From DAOOVD01 sp035369845 (GTDB taxonomy: Bacteria > Bacillota > Desulfotomaculia > Desulfotomaculales > Pelotomaculaceae), in assembly GCA_035369845.1 (NCBI GenBank), contig DAOOVD010000023.1, forward strand, positions 1-37,411: a stretch of DNA of 37,411 nucleotides, in the 5' to 3' direction. Every line of letters starts with the position of its first letter. Position 1 is the stretch's first letter. The position numbers and the translations under genes are program-made. A model generated the notes under the pieces. That model was not told where the DNA came from. It did not search any database and saw only the letters and a program-made list of their open reading frames with translations. Shown here piece after piece: positions 7,059 through 16,179 of this stretch.

Positions 7059-7703
7059 TTATGGCGGGCTACCGGGGGCCGTTTTCAATATGACGATGGG
7101 AGTCTGCTGGTCGTCGTTCCCGAAGGGATTATCTTCCAGATCCTTAATCAGCCTGTTTTGATCCACACCGCTGGAAGCAGCGAGTATATCCACATTCCTG
7201 ATGTCGTTCACATCCGCTATAATCGCTTCCAGACCGGTTACTTCCTTGATCCTGTCCACGATTTTTTGCGGGTCCTTGGGCCCCAGGACGATATGCCGCT
7301 CAAACGGCCACATTGTTCCGGCAACGTCGTCTATCAGAGTCAGGTGGCGGCCGGCCACCCGGTAAAAGTCACCCTTGCGGCCGACAATCCTGCCCAGGGC
7401 GGCCGCAGCAGCGCCGAGCAGGATACGGGGTGCGCCGGTTTCCTCAATGGCCAGTTGCATTGCCTGAGGGGTGGCAAGGCTGCCGTCTTTGCCCGGAAAA
7501 GTACAGAGAAACCTGGCCAGGGGTCCGGGCCTCACCCTTTCGGGGAGGACGGCCCTTCCCTGGGTAATGGCCACGACGCTTTCGGCTATGGCGACGATGT
7601 CGCCCGGTCCGGCAATTTTGCCGGTGTATTTTTTAACAACTTCTACGATATCGTCACCTTCCGTGATAACATGGGTTCTGATCGGAATCTTTCCGATTAT
7701 CAC
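7059..7703 (-). CDS. CofE-like (F420:glutamyl ligase-like) protein
   Basis: A 214-residue protein resembling the N-terminal domain of coenzyme F420-0:gamma-glutamyl ligase: an opening IPIRTHVITEGDDI, then GDIVAIAESVVAITQGR, and a PGPLARFL region. In methanogens and actinobacteria the enzyme adds glutamate to F420-0; no other F420 gene is seen here, and Firmicutes usually lack F420, so the substrate is probably different. It starts 12 bp after the end of the amidase gene on the same strand, so the two are likely co-transcribed. The identification rests on remembered family motifs. Confidence 0.6.
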   Translation of the reverse strand: MIIGKIPIRTHVITEGDDIVEVVKKYTGKIAGPGDIVAIAESVVAITQGRAVLPERVRPGPLARFLCTFPGKDGSLATPQAMQLAIEETGAPRILLGAAAAALGRIVGRKGDFYRVAGRHLTLIDDVAGTMWPFERHIVLGPKDPQKIVDRIKEVTGLEAIIADVNDIRNVDILAASSGVDQNRLIKDLEDNPFGNDDQQTPIVILKTAPGSPP

Positions 7704-7715
7704 GGCAACACCCTC

Positions 7716-8621
7716 TTAAATATTTGCCTGACGGGCAAAATAATTCTTAACTCCGTTGAAAATGCCTTCGGCCGCTTTTCTATGAAACGTCGGGCTTCGC
7801 AACAGCCCTTCCTCCACCCAGTTCGTTATCGTCACTACCTCCACCGTTACAGACGGCATGTTTTTGAGGGCCGCGCACTCCCTGCCCATGCCCGTGCCCC
7901 TGTCTCTCAATTTGAGTTTTTTGACCAGTTCCTCTTTGATATGACCGGCAAGGTCCGCACTGCCGGGGTGAGGGCCGTAAAGCACCGCGGCGCCGCCGAC
8001 TTTACTGCTTTTGGAGGAATAAGTGTGAATACTGATGAAAAGATCCGCCTTCTCCCTTTCCGCCACTTCGGCTCTCCCAGACGGGGGCACGTATACGTCC
8101 GCGTTACGGGTGAGCAGCACTTCGGCGTCTGCCTGTTCAAACAATCTTTTCAGGTTGGCGGCAATGGGCATTACCACGTTCTTTTCAAGAAGGTTGACCG
8201 GCCCCTTCCCGCCGGCGTCGTTCCCCCCGTGGCCTGGATCGATTACGATTCTCCTGCCTTCGAGCAGAGAAACCAGAAAGGAGCGGTCCAGGATTACAGA
8301 CGTTCTTACGGGTATCCCTTCGGTAACTTCAACCAGGCACTCTGCGGGGTGCTCGGCCAGTATCCGCACCGTCAACCTGTCCGGGCCGGACTGTTCAAGC
8401 AATACGCTTCCGACAAGGCCGTCGTTGACTTCGATCAGCCCCTCCGGCATGTTCGCCGCCGCTCCGGCCGCTTCCAGGATCACATTGCAGCCGTCTCTTG
8501 CAATGCTGTAATCCAAAAGCCCGGTTGACTCAACAACGATCCTGGAAAAGGTTTTGTGCCACCCGCTCTCAATTACTTTCGACCATATATTGGTAACCAT
8601 CGGCATACCACGGGAAGGCAA
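7716..8621 (-). CDS. N-acetylmuramoyl-L-alanine amidase (Amidase_3)
   Basis: A zinc amidase that cuts between muramic acid and the stem peptide. The C-terminal catalytic domain shows VIDPGHGG (first zinc His), LLEKN (zinc Glu), ISIHTYSS (second zinc His) and VEVVTITN (catalytic Glu). The N-terminal half (SRIVVESTGLLDYSIARDG and later TVRILAEHPAECLVEV) resembles an AMIN domain that targets peptidoglycan. I choose TTG at 8621, seven bases after GAAGGAGG, over an upstream TTG at 8654. No clear signal peptide is visible, which would be unusual for this family and may point to a mother-cell or forespore role. It overlaps nothing and leads into the CofE-like gene. Confidence 0.88.
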   Translation of the reverse strand: MPSRGMPMVTNIWSKVIESGWHKTFSRIVVESTGLLDYSIARDGCNVILEAAGAAANMPEGLIEVNDGLVGSVLLEQSGPDRLTVRILAEHPAECLVEVTEGIPVRTSVILDRSFLVSLLEGRRIVIDPGHGGNDAGGKGPVNLLEKNVVMPIAANLKRLFEQADAEVLLTRNADVYVPPSGRAEVAEREKADLFISIHTYSSKSSKVGGAAVLYGPHPGSADLAGHIKEELVKKLKLRDRGTGMGRECAALKNMPSVTVEVVTITNWVEEGLLRSPTFHRKAAEGIFNGVKNYFARQANI

Positions 8622-8791
8622 CGGTACGCCTCCTTCACCTGAGTATTGGAACAAAACCTTTCAATAACCGGATTCCTTCAATTCAAGCTCAAAGCTAAAG
8701 GGCTAAATCCGCATGCTTTACCCGCCGCTTTTAAACTATTCAAAACCTTATTTCTAAGTTATTCGTCATATTTTGGATTAGGAATGTTATA

Positions 8792-9394
8792 TTATGGGAT
8801 AAAGGGGGGTTTCATGCTCTCCGTTCTGAAAAACCGCTTTTCACATGCTATGATAAAGGATGCGCAGGCAACTCCCAGCAATGCGCCGGCGAGAACGTCG
8901 AGCGGGTAGTGAACTCCCACGTAAACCCTGGAAAAAGCCATTATCACAGCAAAGATACAGACGGGGAGGGAGATATTCCGTATTTTGCGGGCCAGCACTA
9001 GCGCACAGGCAAAAGCGTTTGCCGCATGGCCGGAAGGGAAAGAGTAGGTATCGGGGGGAAACACCAGCAGGTGGACACCCGGAAGGGTTTCAAAAGGCCT
9101 GGGCCGGTGGAACAATGTCTTCAATCCCTCCTCTCCCAGAAGATAGCTGACAAGAAGGGCCAGCATCATCAGAACGGAGGCCCTTTTCGTTTCCTTTCTC
9201 CCCAGTATCAGCAAAACCAGACCCAAAGCTATCCATACGAGCCCGTCGGTCCCGGCGTTGCTCACGGCGGGCATAACCTTGTTGAAAACGGTGTTGTGCA
9301 GGCCGTGATTGATAGAGTAAAACCAGCCGGTATCAACTCTTTTGACAAAAGCAACGAAGTTTTCCAACATCTGCTTCTCGACAACTCCCCGCAA
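8792..9394 (-). CDS. PAP2-family membrane phosphatase
   Basis: A six-helix membrane phosphatase of about 200 residues with all three acid phosphatase motifs: KTLFHRPRP, SFPSGHAAN and SRVYVGVHYPLD. Bacterial relatives such as BcrC hydrolyse undecaprenyl pyrophosphate or phosphatidic acid lipids. TTG at 9394 or ATG at 9370 could be the start; neither has an ideally spaced site. It begins only 4 bp after the stop of the DedA gene on the same strand, so the two form an operon. Confidence 0.88.
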   Translation of the reverse strand: MRGVVEKQMLENFVAFVKRVDTGWFYSINHGLHNTVFNKVMPAVSNAGTDGLVWIALGLVLLILGRKETKRASVLMMLALLVSYLLGEEGLKTLFHRPRPFETLPGVHLLVFPPDTYSFPSGHAANAFACALVLARKIRNISLPVCIFAVIMAFSRVYVGVHYPLDVLAGALLGVACASFIIACEKRFFRTESMKPPFIP

Positions 9395-9398
9395 CCTG

Positions 9399-10013
9399 CT
9401 ACAGCTTGAAACCCGTTTTTTTTCTGCGCCAGAGATAGAAGGCCGCCGCCAGAATGCCCAGCACTACCAGCACGTCGAGCTTGTGGAACCACGGCTCGAT
9501 AGCCTTCCAGTTCTGCCCGAGTTTCAGCCCGATATAGGTGAGCAGCAGGCTCCAGGGGAGCGAGCCCAAAAAAGTATACACCAGAAATTTTTTAAAATTC
9601 ATGCCGGCAATGCCGGCCGGCAGGGATATAAAAGTGCGGATAACGGGCATCAGCCTGGTAAAAAAAACCGTGGCTTCCCCGTAGCGCTCAAACCAGCGGT
9701 CGGCCAGTTCCAGATGCTTTAAGGAAAAGCCGAAGTACCTCCCGTATTTTATCAGGAAGGGACGGCCTCCCAGCAAACCGAGATAATATGAAAGCGCCGA
9801 ACCCACCGTGCCCCCCAGGGTTCCTGCCAGTACAGTCCGGTAAAACTCCAGCCTCCCGGTGGATACCAGGTATCCCCCGAAAGGAAGTATAACCTCGCTG
9901 GGCAGGGGAATGTTCGCGCTTTCGATAGCCATTCCTATGCCTATTCCCCAGTAACCCATGGCCGAAACCGCGTTCGTCATAACTCTTACCACTGCTTCAA
10001 TGATTTCCGTCAA
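9399..10013 (-). CDS. DedA-family membrane protein
   Basis: A 204-residue membrane protein of the DedA/SNARE-associated family: ESANIPLPSEVILPFGGYL near the N-terminus, GTLGGTVGSALSYYLGLLGGRP, the conserved FTRLMPVIRTFISLPAGIAGMNF with its essential arginines, and GSLPWSLLLTYIG. Members are now known to flip undecaprenyl phosphate or other lipids across the membrane. The TTG at 10013, just after GGGGGGAG, is the best start. Directly followed by the PAP2 gene. Confidence 0.9.
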   Translation of the reverse strand: MTEIIEAVVRVMTNAVSAMGYWGIGIGMAIESANIPLPSEVILPFGGYLVSTGRLEFYRTVLAGTLGGTVGSALSYYLGLLGGRPFLIKYGRYFGFSLKHLELADRWFERYGEATVFFTRLMPVIRTFISLPAGIAGMNFKKFLVYTFLGSLPWSLLLTYIGLKLGQNWKAIEPWFHKLDVLVVLGILAAAFYLWRRKKTGFKL

Positions 10014-10125
10014 AAAACTCCCCCCGCAAAAAAAACGATCCCCGCACCGCAACCTTTGTACGGGATACGTAAAATTTCGGTTCTCCATTATCAGGCATCA
10101 AGAGGGAAAAACCGACTGCCGGCCC

Positions 10126-11673
10126 TTACGGCTCGTTTGGCGGAGAACTCTCAGGTGGTCTCAAAACCGGCGGTTTTTCAGTGGAGTAACGCATGTCGCG
10201 GGCTTTAAGCCCGAGTGATTTGCACAACTGCCTGAACCTGGACGAAATCGTGGAGGAGGCCACTCCGTGCCGCCAGGCCAGTTCTTGCTGCTTCAACCTG
10301 TCTTTCATTTCCATCCATGCAAACGTATATATTACGGCCGCCGTCCAGACGGCGGTTTTTCTGATGGACGGACGCTCCTTCGAGCAGTAGTCGAACCAAA
10401 GTTTAAGGGCGCTTCTCAACTGCCTGGTGTTGCAGCCGAGCGCTTCAAGCTCCTCCCGGACCATCCCGGCCACGATTGCATAACGGGGGGAGGGCCACGA
10501 CAAAACGTCCCCCTCGCCCGGAGCATCTTCACGCTTGTGCTTTCTGCTTGCTTTTTCTTCAATCAGGCCTCCGAAGTATTCTTCGGCAATCCTTTTGCAC
10601 TCGGCAAGCAGTTCCGGATTGACCGCCGTTACAACCATAAACCTGGTGGTAAGGGTCAGGTGCCCTAGCACCGTTCTGAGACGGGCTTCGCCTGAGACGG
10701 AAGTCTCCTCTTCAAGTTCCGGCCTGGCGGCCGGAACTTCAGGCGGCTTTCTCTGTCCGCGGAATTCCCCGAAAATCGCCGCCGTAGCGTGCCGGAAGGC
10801 GCCCCTGCCGTCCTTCACCACTTTGATCAGGCCGAACACCTCAGACCCGCTGATAATCGCAAGAACATCCTGCCAGCCGTTCACGGCCAGAACGTCCTTG
10901 CACTTCCCGCTTTCCCCCGCCGGGGAATTATTTGCGGCTGTGCGCTTCTCATTTCCTAAATCCATCACCAGGGAGTTGATCCTGTGCGCCTGTTCCTTCA
11001 GGTAAGACTTCCACTTCCGGCTTTTCGTCCTGTTTTTCTGCAAAAACGCCCGGCGCTCATTCCGGATCTTTTCAACAATAGAATCCCGGCACTCTCCCGG
11101 GACAACCAGCCCGCTTGTTGAAAACTCGTACTCCCCCCCGACTTTCAACACCCTTATCAACAACACGCTGCCCGCCTCAATTTCCCCGGACGCGTCCGGC
11201 TCCCGGACAAAAAGCTCCTCGCGGTAGAGCAGGTTTCTCACCTTATACCCCCGGCCGGGAACAATCTCCTCTATCCGGTAGAGCGAAATGCAGGAAGCCG
11301 CCCAATCTTTCAGCAGCGTTACCTCCAGATCACCCAAATTTCCGGCTTCCTTTTCCAGAAAACAGTCGATTACAGTCATTTTGTCGAGGAGCTCAAAATC
11401 AAAAATAAACCATTCGAAACAGCGTTCCATGGTAAAGCTGTCGTAGCTGCTGAAAAGATTTATGTCAAGGCAGCCGAGATAGAGATCCTGCGCTCTGGCC
11501 GCCTCCCAGGCAAAATCGGGGCCGTCGGCAAACTCTCCAAGGCGGAAACGCAACTGCTGAGCTGCACGCCGCCACCGGGCCTGTTCAAGGGAACTCAAAA
11601 CCTGACTGCCGCGGCAGCATTTCACAAACGGGATTCCGCTCCCGCACGGACACGGTTTTTGGGTCCGGGGCAT
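10126..11673 (-). CDS. SEC-C motif protein with C-terminal HTH-like segment
   Basis: A 515-residue protein of unknown role. The N-terminus is a SEC-C zinc motif (C8-x-C10-x8-C19-C20, as in SecA tails). The middle 350 residues contain an acidic domain beginning LGCLDINLFSSYDSF and no family I recognise. The last 60 residues (QQELAWRHGVASSTISSRFRQLCKSLGL) look like a helix-turn-helix. Start ATG at 11673 follows GGGGAGG by eight bases. The HTH suggests nucleic-acid binding; the zinc motif may contact SecB, ribosome or another protein. Monocistronic as far as can be seen. Confidence 0.7.
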   Translation of the reverse strand: MPRTQKPCPCGSGIPFVKCCRGSQVLSSLEQARWRRAAQQLRFRLGEFADGPDFAWEAARAQDLYLGCLDINLFSSYDSFTMERCFEWFIFDFELLDKMTVIDCFLEKEAGNLGDLEVTLLKDWAASCISLYRIEEIVPGRGYKVRNLLYREELFVREPDASGEIEAGSVLLIRVLKVGGEYEFSTSGLVVPGECRDSIVEKIRNERRAFLQKNRTKSRKWKSYLKEQAHRINSLVMDLGNEKRTAANNSPAGESGKCKDVLAVNGWQDVLAIISGSEVFGLIKVVKDGRGAFRHATAAIFGEFRGQRKPPEVPAARPELEEETSVSGEARLRTVLGHLTLTTRFMVVTAVNPELLAECKRIAEEYFGGLIEEKASRKHKREDAPGEGDVLSWPSPRYAIVAGMVREELEALGCNTRQLRSALKLWFDYCSKERPSIRKTAVWTAAVIYTFAWMEMKDRLKQQELAWRHGVASSTISSRFRQLCKSLGLKARDMRYSTEKPPVLRPPESSPPNEP

Positions 11674-11745
11674 CCCCAACACCTCCCCATATAGGTTATG
11701 CCATCATACCCAATATTTTTGACCAAATTTGCAACTATTTATGTC

Positions 11746-13218
11746 TTATTTCTCCACTGTCACTTTGCCGCCGTCAACCTTCACGTTCAAACCCAAAAGG
11801 GTAAGGTCCGACACCGGGACGTAATTTGTCCCGTCCTCGTACAAAAGAGGCTCGGCTCCTTCCACATTCCTTCCCCCGCTGGAAACGATCCCGTCACCAG
11901 GGTTAAAGATCATCCCGGAACCGTTGCCGGTGACCATCACACTGTTGTCGGGCCGCCAGTCCACCCTGTAGCCGAGAGCCTCAAAGACGAACCTGAGCGG
12001 CAGGTAAACTTCCCCCGAGGAAGACTGGAAGGTTTTTTGCCTGAACGGGACGGGGTTTCCGTTTAACTGCACCTCGTTTTTTTCCAGGTCAAAAACCACC
12101 ACGTTTTTCTCCAAACGGCTCAGAAAACTCATCGCCACCGGAACCTGCAGGTCGGGCGTGAGGACCTGCCTGTCGGGCACGAGCCCGGCGCCGTCAATAA
12201 CCCTGTCCTTGGGCGTATAATATTTTGCCACGGTGAGCTTCAAGGCGCCGCCCTCCTCCAAAGGGATCACCGCCTGAACGGTACCTTTTCCGTAAGTCCG
12301 GCTGCCGAGGAGCAGAGCCGCCCCGTAGTCCTGAAGGGCGCCCGCCAATATCTCGGACGCGCTCGCGCTGTTCGTGTTGATCAGCACCGCTACCGGCAGG
12401 CCCTTAAAAACCGGGGATTCTTCCGTGCGGTATTCCGTTTTCCCGCCGTTGCGGTCGACGGTGCTTACCACCAATGTTCCCGTATCGACGAAATTGCCGC
12501 AAATATTCACCGCGGACTGCAAAACACCGCCGGGGTTGTCCCTCAAATCCATCATAATCTTGTCCGCCCCCTGCCGGACAAGGTCCGCCACGGTTCTTTC
12601 GAATTCTTTTGCGCTGGAGTAGCCGAACGTGTTTATCCTGACATAGCCTATATCCCCGCTGAGCATCCTCCCGTTCACAGTGGGCAAATCTATATCGGAC
12701 CGGACGAGTTCGACTTCGAAATCCCCCACGTCTTTCCTGCGTATTGTCAGACGCACTTTTGTATTTTCCGGACCGCGTATTTTTTGTACAATCCTGTTCA
12801 AAGACTCTTTCGCCACGTCAGCCCCGTCAACCCTTATGATCAGGTCACCCGGCCTGATATCCGACTTGCTGGCAGGGGAGTTTTCAATAATTCCGGTCAC
12901 CTCCGGGTATTCCTCGCCCGGCAGGAGCTGGACGCCCACACCCACGTAATCCCCGTCGATTACGCTGCTGAAGTCCTTTAAATCCTCCGGAGACAAATAC
13001 TCGGTATAGGGGTCTTCCAACCGGTCAATCATGCCGTCAACAGCGCCGCGCATGAGGTCGCCCGGGTCCGGTTTGCTTATGTGCATGGTGCGGATATAAT
13101 CATAAACCTCTTCAAACGTATGGATTCCGGCGTCCTGACTTTCCGCCGCGGCGGGTACGGCAAAACATAAGAGCAGCAGCAGGACCAGGACGAGGCCGGC
13201 TACGGGATTTCTTTTCAA
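11746..13218 (-). CDS. Carboxy-terminal processing protease (S41) with C-terminal stalk domain
   Basis: An exported serine protease of the CtpA/CtpB family. It has a signal peptide ending near AVPAAA, an N-terminal dimerisation helix, a PDZ domain (about 92-165) and the S41 catalytic domain with S288, K313 and Q317 at the spacing seen in B. subtilis CtpB (numbered from an upstream TTG at 13224). The last 110 residues form a copper-amine-oxidase-N-like domain (VYLPLRFVFEALGYRVDW) common on surface proteins of this bacterial group and absent from CtpA of Gram-negatives. I prefer TTG 13218, seven bases after GAGGTG. Likely roles are spore signalling (SpoIVFA cleavage in Bacillus) or envelope quality control. 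Divergent from polA. Confidence 0.92.
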   Translation of the reverse strand: MKRNPVAGLVLVLLLLLCFAVPAAAESQDAGIHTFEEVYDYIRTMHISKPDPGDLMRGAVDGMIDRLEDPYTEYLSPEDLKDFSSVIDGDYVGVGVQLLPGEEYPEVTGIIENSPASKSDIRPGDLIIRVDGADVAKESLNRIVQKIRGPENTKVRLTIRRKDVGDFEVELVRSDIDLPTVNGRMLSGDIGYVRINTFGYSSAKEFERTVADLVRQGADKIMMDLRDNPGGVLQSAVNICGNFVDTGTLVVSTVDRNGGKTEYRTEESPVFKGLPVAVLINTNSASASEILAGALQDYGAALLLGSRTYGKGTVQAVIPLEEGGALKLTVAKYYTPKDRVIDGAGLVPDRQVLTPDLQVPVAMSFLSRLEKNVVVFDLEKNEVQLNGNPVPFRQKTFQSSSGEVYLPLRFVFEALGYRVDWRPDNSVMVTGNGSGMIFNPGDGIVSSGGRNVEGAEPLLYEDGTNYVPVSDLTLLGLNVKVDGGKVTVEK

Positions 13219-13336
13219 CACCAATCACCTCAAAATTGTAATGAGATTTAAATTCGCCCCCGCCGGGTAAAGTCCTGCACATTTTTTGCCCGGGGAGATA
13301 TTAGCCGGGCGGAAAGGTATTTTGGACACATGCGGT

Positions 13337-13358
13337 GAAATACTTAGTAAAGTATTTC
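13337..13358 (+). repeat. Perfect inverted repeat in the polA leader
   Basis: GAAATACTT and AAGTATTTC (13337-13345, 13350-13358) form a 9-bp stem with loop AGTA, ending just before the polA ribosome site. It may be an operator or an mRNA hairpin affecting polA translation. Confidence 0.45.
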
Positions 13359-13375
13359 GAGGAAGAGGTGGGAAA

Positions 13376-16120
13376 GTGACCCCCGACACCATGATTATTA
13401 TCGACGGCAACAGCCTGGCCCACCGGGCTTTTCACGCCATTCCGCCGCTGTCCACCAGCCGGGGAACGGTTGTCAACGCAGTATACGGCTTTACCAACAT
13501 GCTGCTCAAAATAATTGCTGAAGAAAACCCCGCCCTCATTGCGGTGGCCTTCGACAAAGGCAGGGTCACTTTTCGCCACGAAGATTTCAGGGAATACAAA
13601 GCCCACCGTGCCGCCACCCCGGAGGATCTGCGGCCGCAGTTCCCCGTTCTGAAAGAAGTACTGAAGGCCATGCGGATTCAAATATATGAAGCGGACGGCT
13701 ATGAAGCCGACGACCTGATTGGAACGCTGTCCGCAAAAGCGGAGCAGGTGGGAATCAAGAACATCATCATAACCGGAGACAGGGACGCCCTGCAGCTCGT
13801 CTCCCCGCTCACCAGGGTCAGGCTTACCAGAAAGGGAATAAGCGAGTTCGAGGAGTACGACGAGGGAAAGGTATGGGACAGGTACGGAATCACTCCTCAC
13901 CAGTACACGGACTTCAAGGGGCTGACCGGGGACGCGTCGGACAACATACCCGGCGTTCCCGGCATCGGGGAAAAGACGGCCACCCGGCTGCTCCAGGAAT
14001 ACGGCAGCCTCGAAGAAGTGCTTGCCAACGCCGGCGGGTTGAACCACCGGGTCGGCGAGCAGGTAAAAATGTACGGCCGGCAGGCGGAACTCTCCAAAAA
14101 GCTGGTCGAAATCCGCCGCGACGCGCCGGTGGAAATAAATCTGGACCTTTGCCGCTGGCAGGGGCCGGATTACAGGGAACTTCTCGAAGTATTTCAAAAA
14201 CTCGAGTTCAAATCACTGATCAAGTCTATCTTCTGGGACAAGCAAAAAACCGCGGCACAGACCCCCAAAGGCCGGGGCCAAAAAACAGCCGGCCAGGCGC
14301 TGCCCGAACCGGACATGGAAACCTGCCCGGTCGAGTACCAGCGCGTGGACACCGGACCAAAACTGAAAAATCTCCTCAGGGCCGTGCAGCGGGCCGGCGC
14401 CGTATACCTGACGGCTGCCGGCGACGCCCGCGGCCGCCTCGTTTCCGCCGGCCTTGCCCTGGACGAAAACAGGGTTTACCACCTGGTCCTCAGCGCGCCG
14501 AACAACGGGCGGCCGGACACGGCGGACGGGAACACCCTTTTGTTTTCAGCAAGCGAGACTCATTCGCAGAACAACGGCACTTTTTACGGGGAGGCCCTGA
14601 AAACCCTGCGGGCCATATGCGAAGACGACAGCATCAAGAAATACTGCCACAACGGAAAAGAACTGATTTGGCTCCTGCACCGGCGTGGCATAAAACTTGC
14701 CCGTCTCGCCTTCGACACCATGATTGCTTCATACCTGTTGAATCCCGCCTCACCCAACCGCGAGATCAAGGACGTCTCCCTCGAACATTTGAACGCAGTC
14801 CTGCCCGCCGGAGAAAAAGAACTTCCCGCCGGGGCGCTGTGCATTTTGCAACTAGCCCAGATATTGGACGGCAAGCTGAGGCTTTTTGAGCAGGACAGGC
14901 TCTTTTACCAGGTGGAACTGCCGCTTGTTCAGGTTCTTGCGGATATGGAAATAGAAGGCGTGGCAGTAGACAAAAATCAGCTTGAAACCATGTCGAAAGA
15001 GCTCGGAAAACAGATTGAAGAACTCGCAGGAGAAATTTACCGGCTGGCCGGGGAAGAGTTTAATATAAATTCCACCAAGCAACTGGGCAGAATACTGTTT
15101 GAGAAACTGAAACTTCCCGTGGTCAAAAAAACAAAGACCGGCTACTCCACCGACGCCGAGGTGCTGGATGAACTGGCGGTGTCCCACGAAATAGTGGCCA
15201 GGGTTCTGGAATACCGGCAGTTGATGAAGCTGAAGTCCACATACGCCGACGGACTGGCCGCCCTGATAAACCCCGAGACCGGACGGCTGCACACCACGCT
15301 CCATCAAACGGTTACCGCCACCGGCAGGCTCTCCAGTTCCGAGCCGAACCTTCAGAACATACCGATCCGGCTCGAAGTGGGGCGGCTGATCAGAAAGGTA
15401 TTCATTCCCTCGCGGGAAGAAAACCTGCTGCTCGCAGCGGATTACTCCCAGATTGAATTGCGCATACTCGCTCACGTAAGCGGCGATCCGGTCCTGATCA
15501 GCGCCTTTAAAAACGGGGAGGACATCCATACCAGGACGGCGGCGGAAATTTTCGGAGTGCGGCCGGAAGACGTGACCAGGGAGATGCGCAGCAGGGCCAA
15601 GGCGGTTAATTTCGGCATCGTCTACGGTTTGAGCGACTTCGGCCTGGCCAGGGACATAAAGGTAAGCAGACAGGAAGCGAGGCTCTACATCGAAAATTAC
15701 TTCACCCGCTACGCCGGGGTCAAGGCCTATATCGGCCGGGTAATCAAGGAGGCCAGGGAAAAGGGATACGTAACCACCCTTTTGAACAGGCGGCGCTACC
15801 TCCCCGACCTGTTCAGTCCCAACCGGACCATACGCAATTTCGGCGAGCGCACGGCCATGAACACCCCCATACAGGGAAGCGCCGCCGACATCATCAAACT
15901 GGCCATGGTCAATATTCACCGGGAGCTCAAGGAACACGGCTTTAAAGCCAAGATGATCCTGCAGGTGCACGACGAGCTGATATTCGACTGCCCGGCGGAA
16001 GAAATCGGCCCCCTGAAGGAACTGGTCAAGCGCTGCATGGAAAACGCGATGATTTTGGACGTCCCCCTGCTGGTGGACATCAAAGCAGGCCCCAACTGGT
16101 ACGACGTCGAAAAGATATGA
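13376..16120 (+). CDS. polA: DNA polymerase I
   Basis: A 914-residue family A polymerase for gap filling and Okazaki fragment processing. The N-terminal 5'-3' exonuclease carries IIIDGNSLAHRAF, YEADDLIG, ITGDRDALQL and GDASDNIPGVPGIGEKTA. The middle proofreading-like domain lacks the DxE exonuclease residues (VYLTAAGDARGRL), so proofreading is probably absent, as in Bacillus and Thermus enzymes. Polymerase motifs A (DYSQIELRILAH), B (RSRAKAVNFGIVYG) and C (QVHDELIFD) are intact. GTG 13376 follows the AGGTGGG site; ATG 13391 is an alternative. It heads the polA-mutM-ytaF-coaE run. Confidence 0.97.
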   Translation: MTPDTMIIIDGNSLAHRAFHAIPPLSTSRGTVVNAVYGFTNMLLKIIAEENPALIAVAFDKGRVTFRHEDFREYKAHRAATPEDLRPQFPVLKEVLKAMRIQIYEADGYEADDLIGTLSAKAEQVGIKNIIITGDRDALQLVSPLTRVRLTRKGISEFEEYDEGKVWDRYGITPHQYTDFKGLTGDASDNIPGVPGIGEKTATRLLQEYGSLEEVLANAGGLNHRVGEQVKMYGRQAELSKKLVEIRRDAPVEINLDLCRWQGPDYRELLEVFQKLEFKSLIKSIFWDKQKTAAQTPKGRGQKTAGQALPEPDMETCPVEYQRVDTGPKLKNLLRAVQRAGAVYLTAAGDARGRLVSAGLALDENRVYHLVLSAPNNGRPDTADGNTLLFSASETHSQNNGTFYGEALKTLRAICEDDSIKKYCHNGKELIWLLHRRGIKLARLAFDTMIASYLLNPASPNREIKDVSLEHLNAVLPAGEKELPAGALCILQLAQILDGKLRLFEQDRLFYQVELPLVQVLADMEIEGVAVDKNQLETMSKELGKQIEELAGEIYRLAGEEFNINSTKQLGRILFEKLKLPVVKKTKTGYSTDAEVLDELAVSHEIVARVLEYRQLMKLKSTYADGLAALINPETGRLHTTLHQTVTATGRLSSSEPNLQNIPIRLEVGRLIRKVFIPSREENLLLAADYSQIELRILAHVSGDPVLISAFKNGEDIHTRTAAEIFGVRPEDVTREMRSRAKAVNFGIVYGLSDFGLARDIKVSRQEARLYIENYFTRYAGVKAYIGRVIKEAREKGYVTTLLNRRRYLPDLFSPNRTIRNFGERTAMNTPIQGSAADIIKLAMVNIHRELKEHGFKAKMILQVHDELIFDCPAEEIGPLKELVKRCMENAMILDVPLLVDIKAGPNWYDVEKI

Positions 16121-16179
16121 GGCCGGCAAACGGAGTTGTTTGAAGAACGGTCCAGAAGATTGAGATGGGAGATGAAATG

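Noticed and set aside
7047..8528. 493-codon plus-strand open frame
   Set aside because: Antisense to the CofE-like and amidase genes, which have clear motifs and ribosome sites.
13301..14197. Long open frame antisense to polA (298 codons), and another at 14852-16207
   Set aside because: High-GC shadow frames opposite an intact, well-conserved polA; no start signals or motifs.
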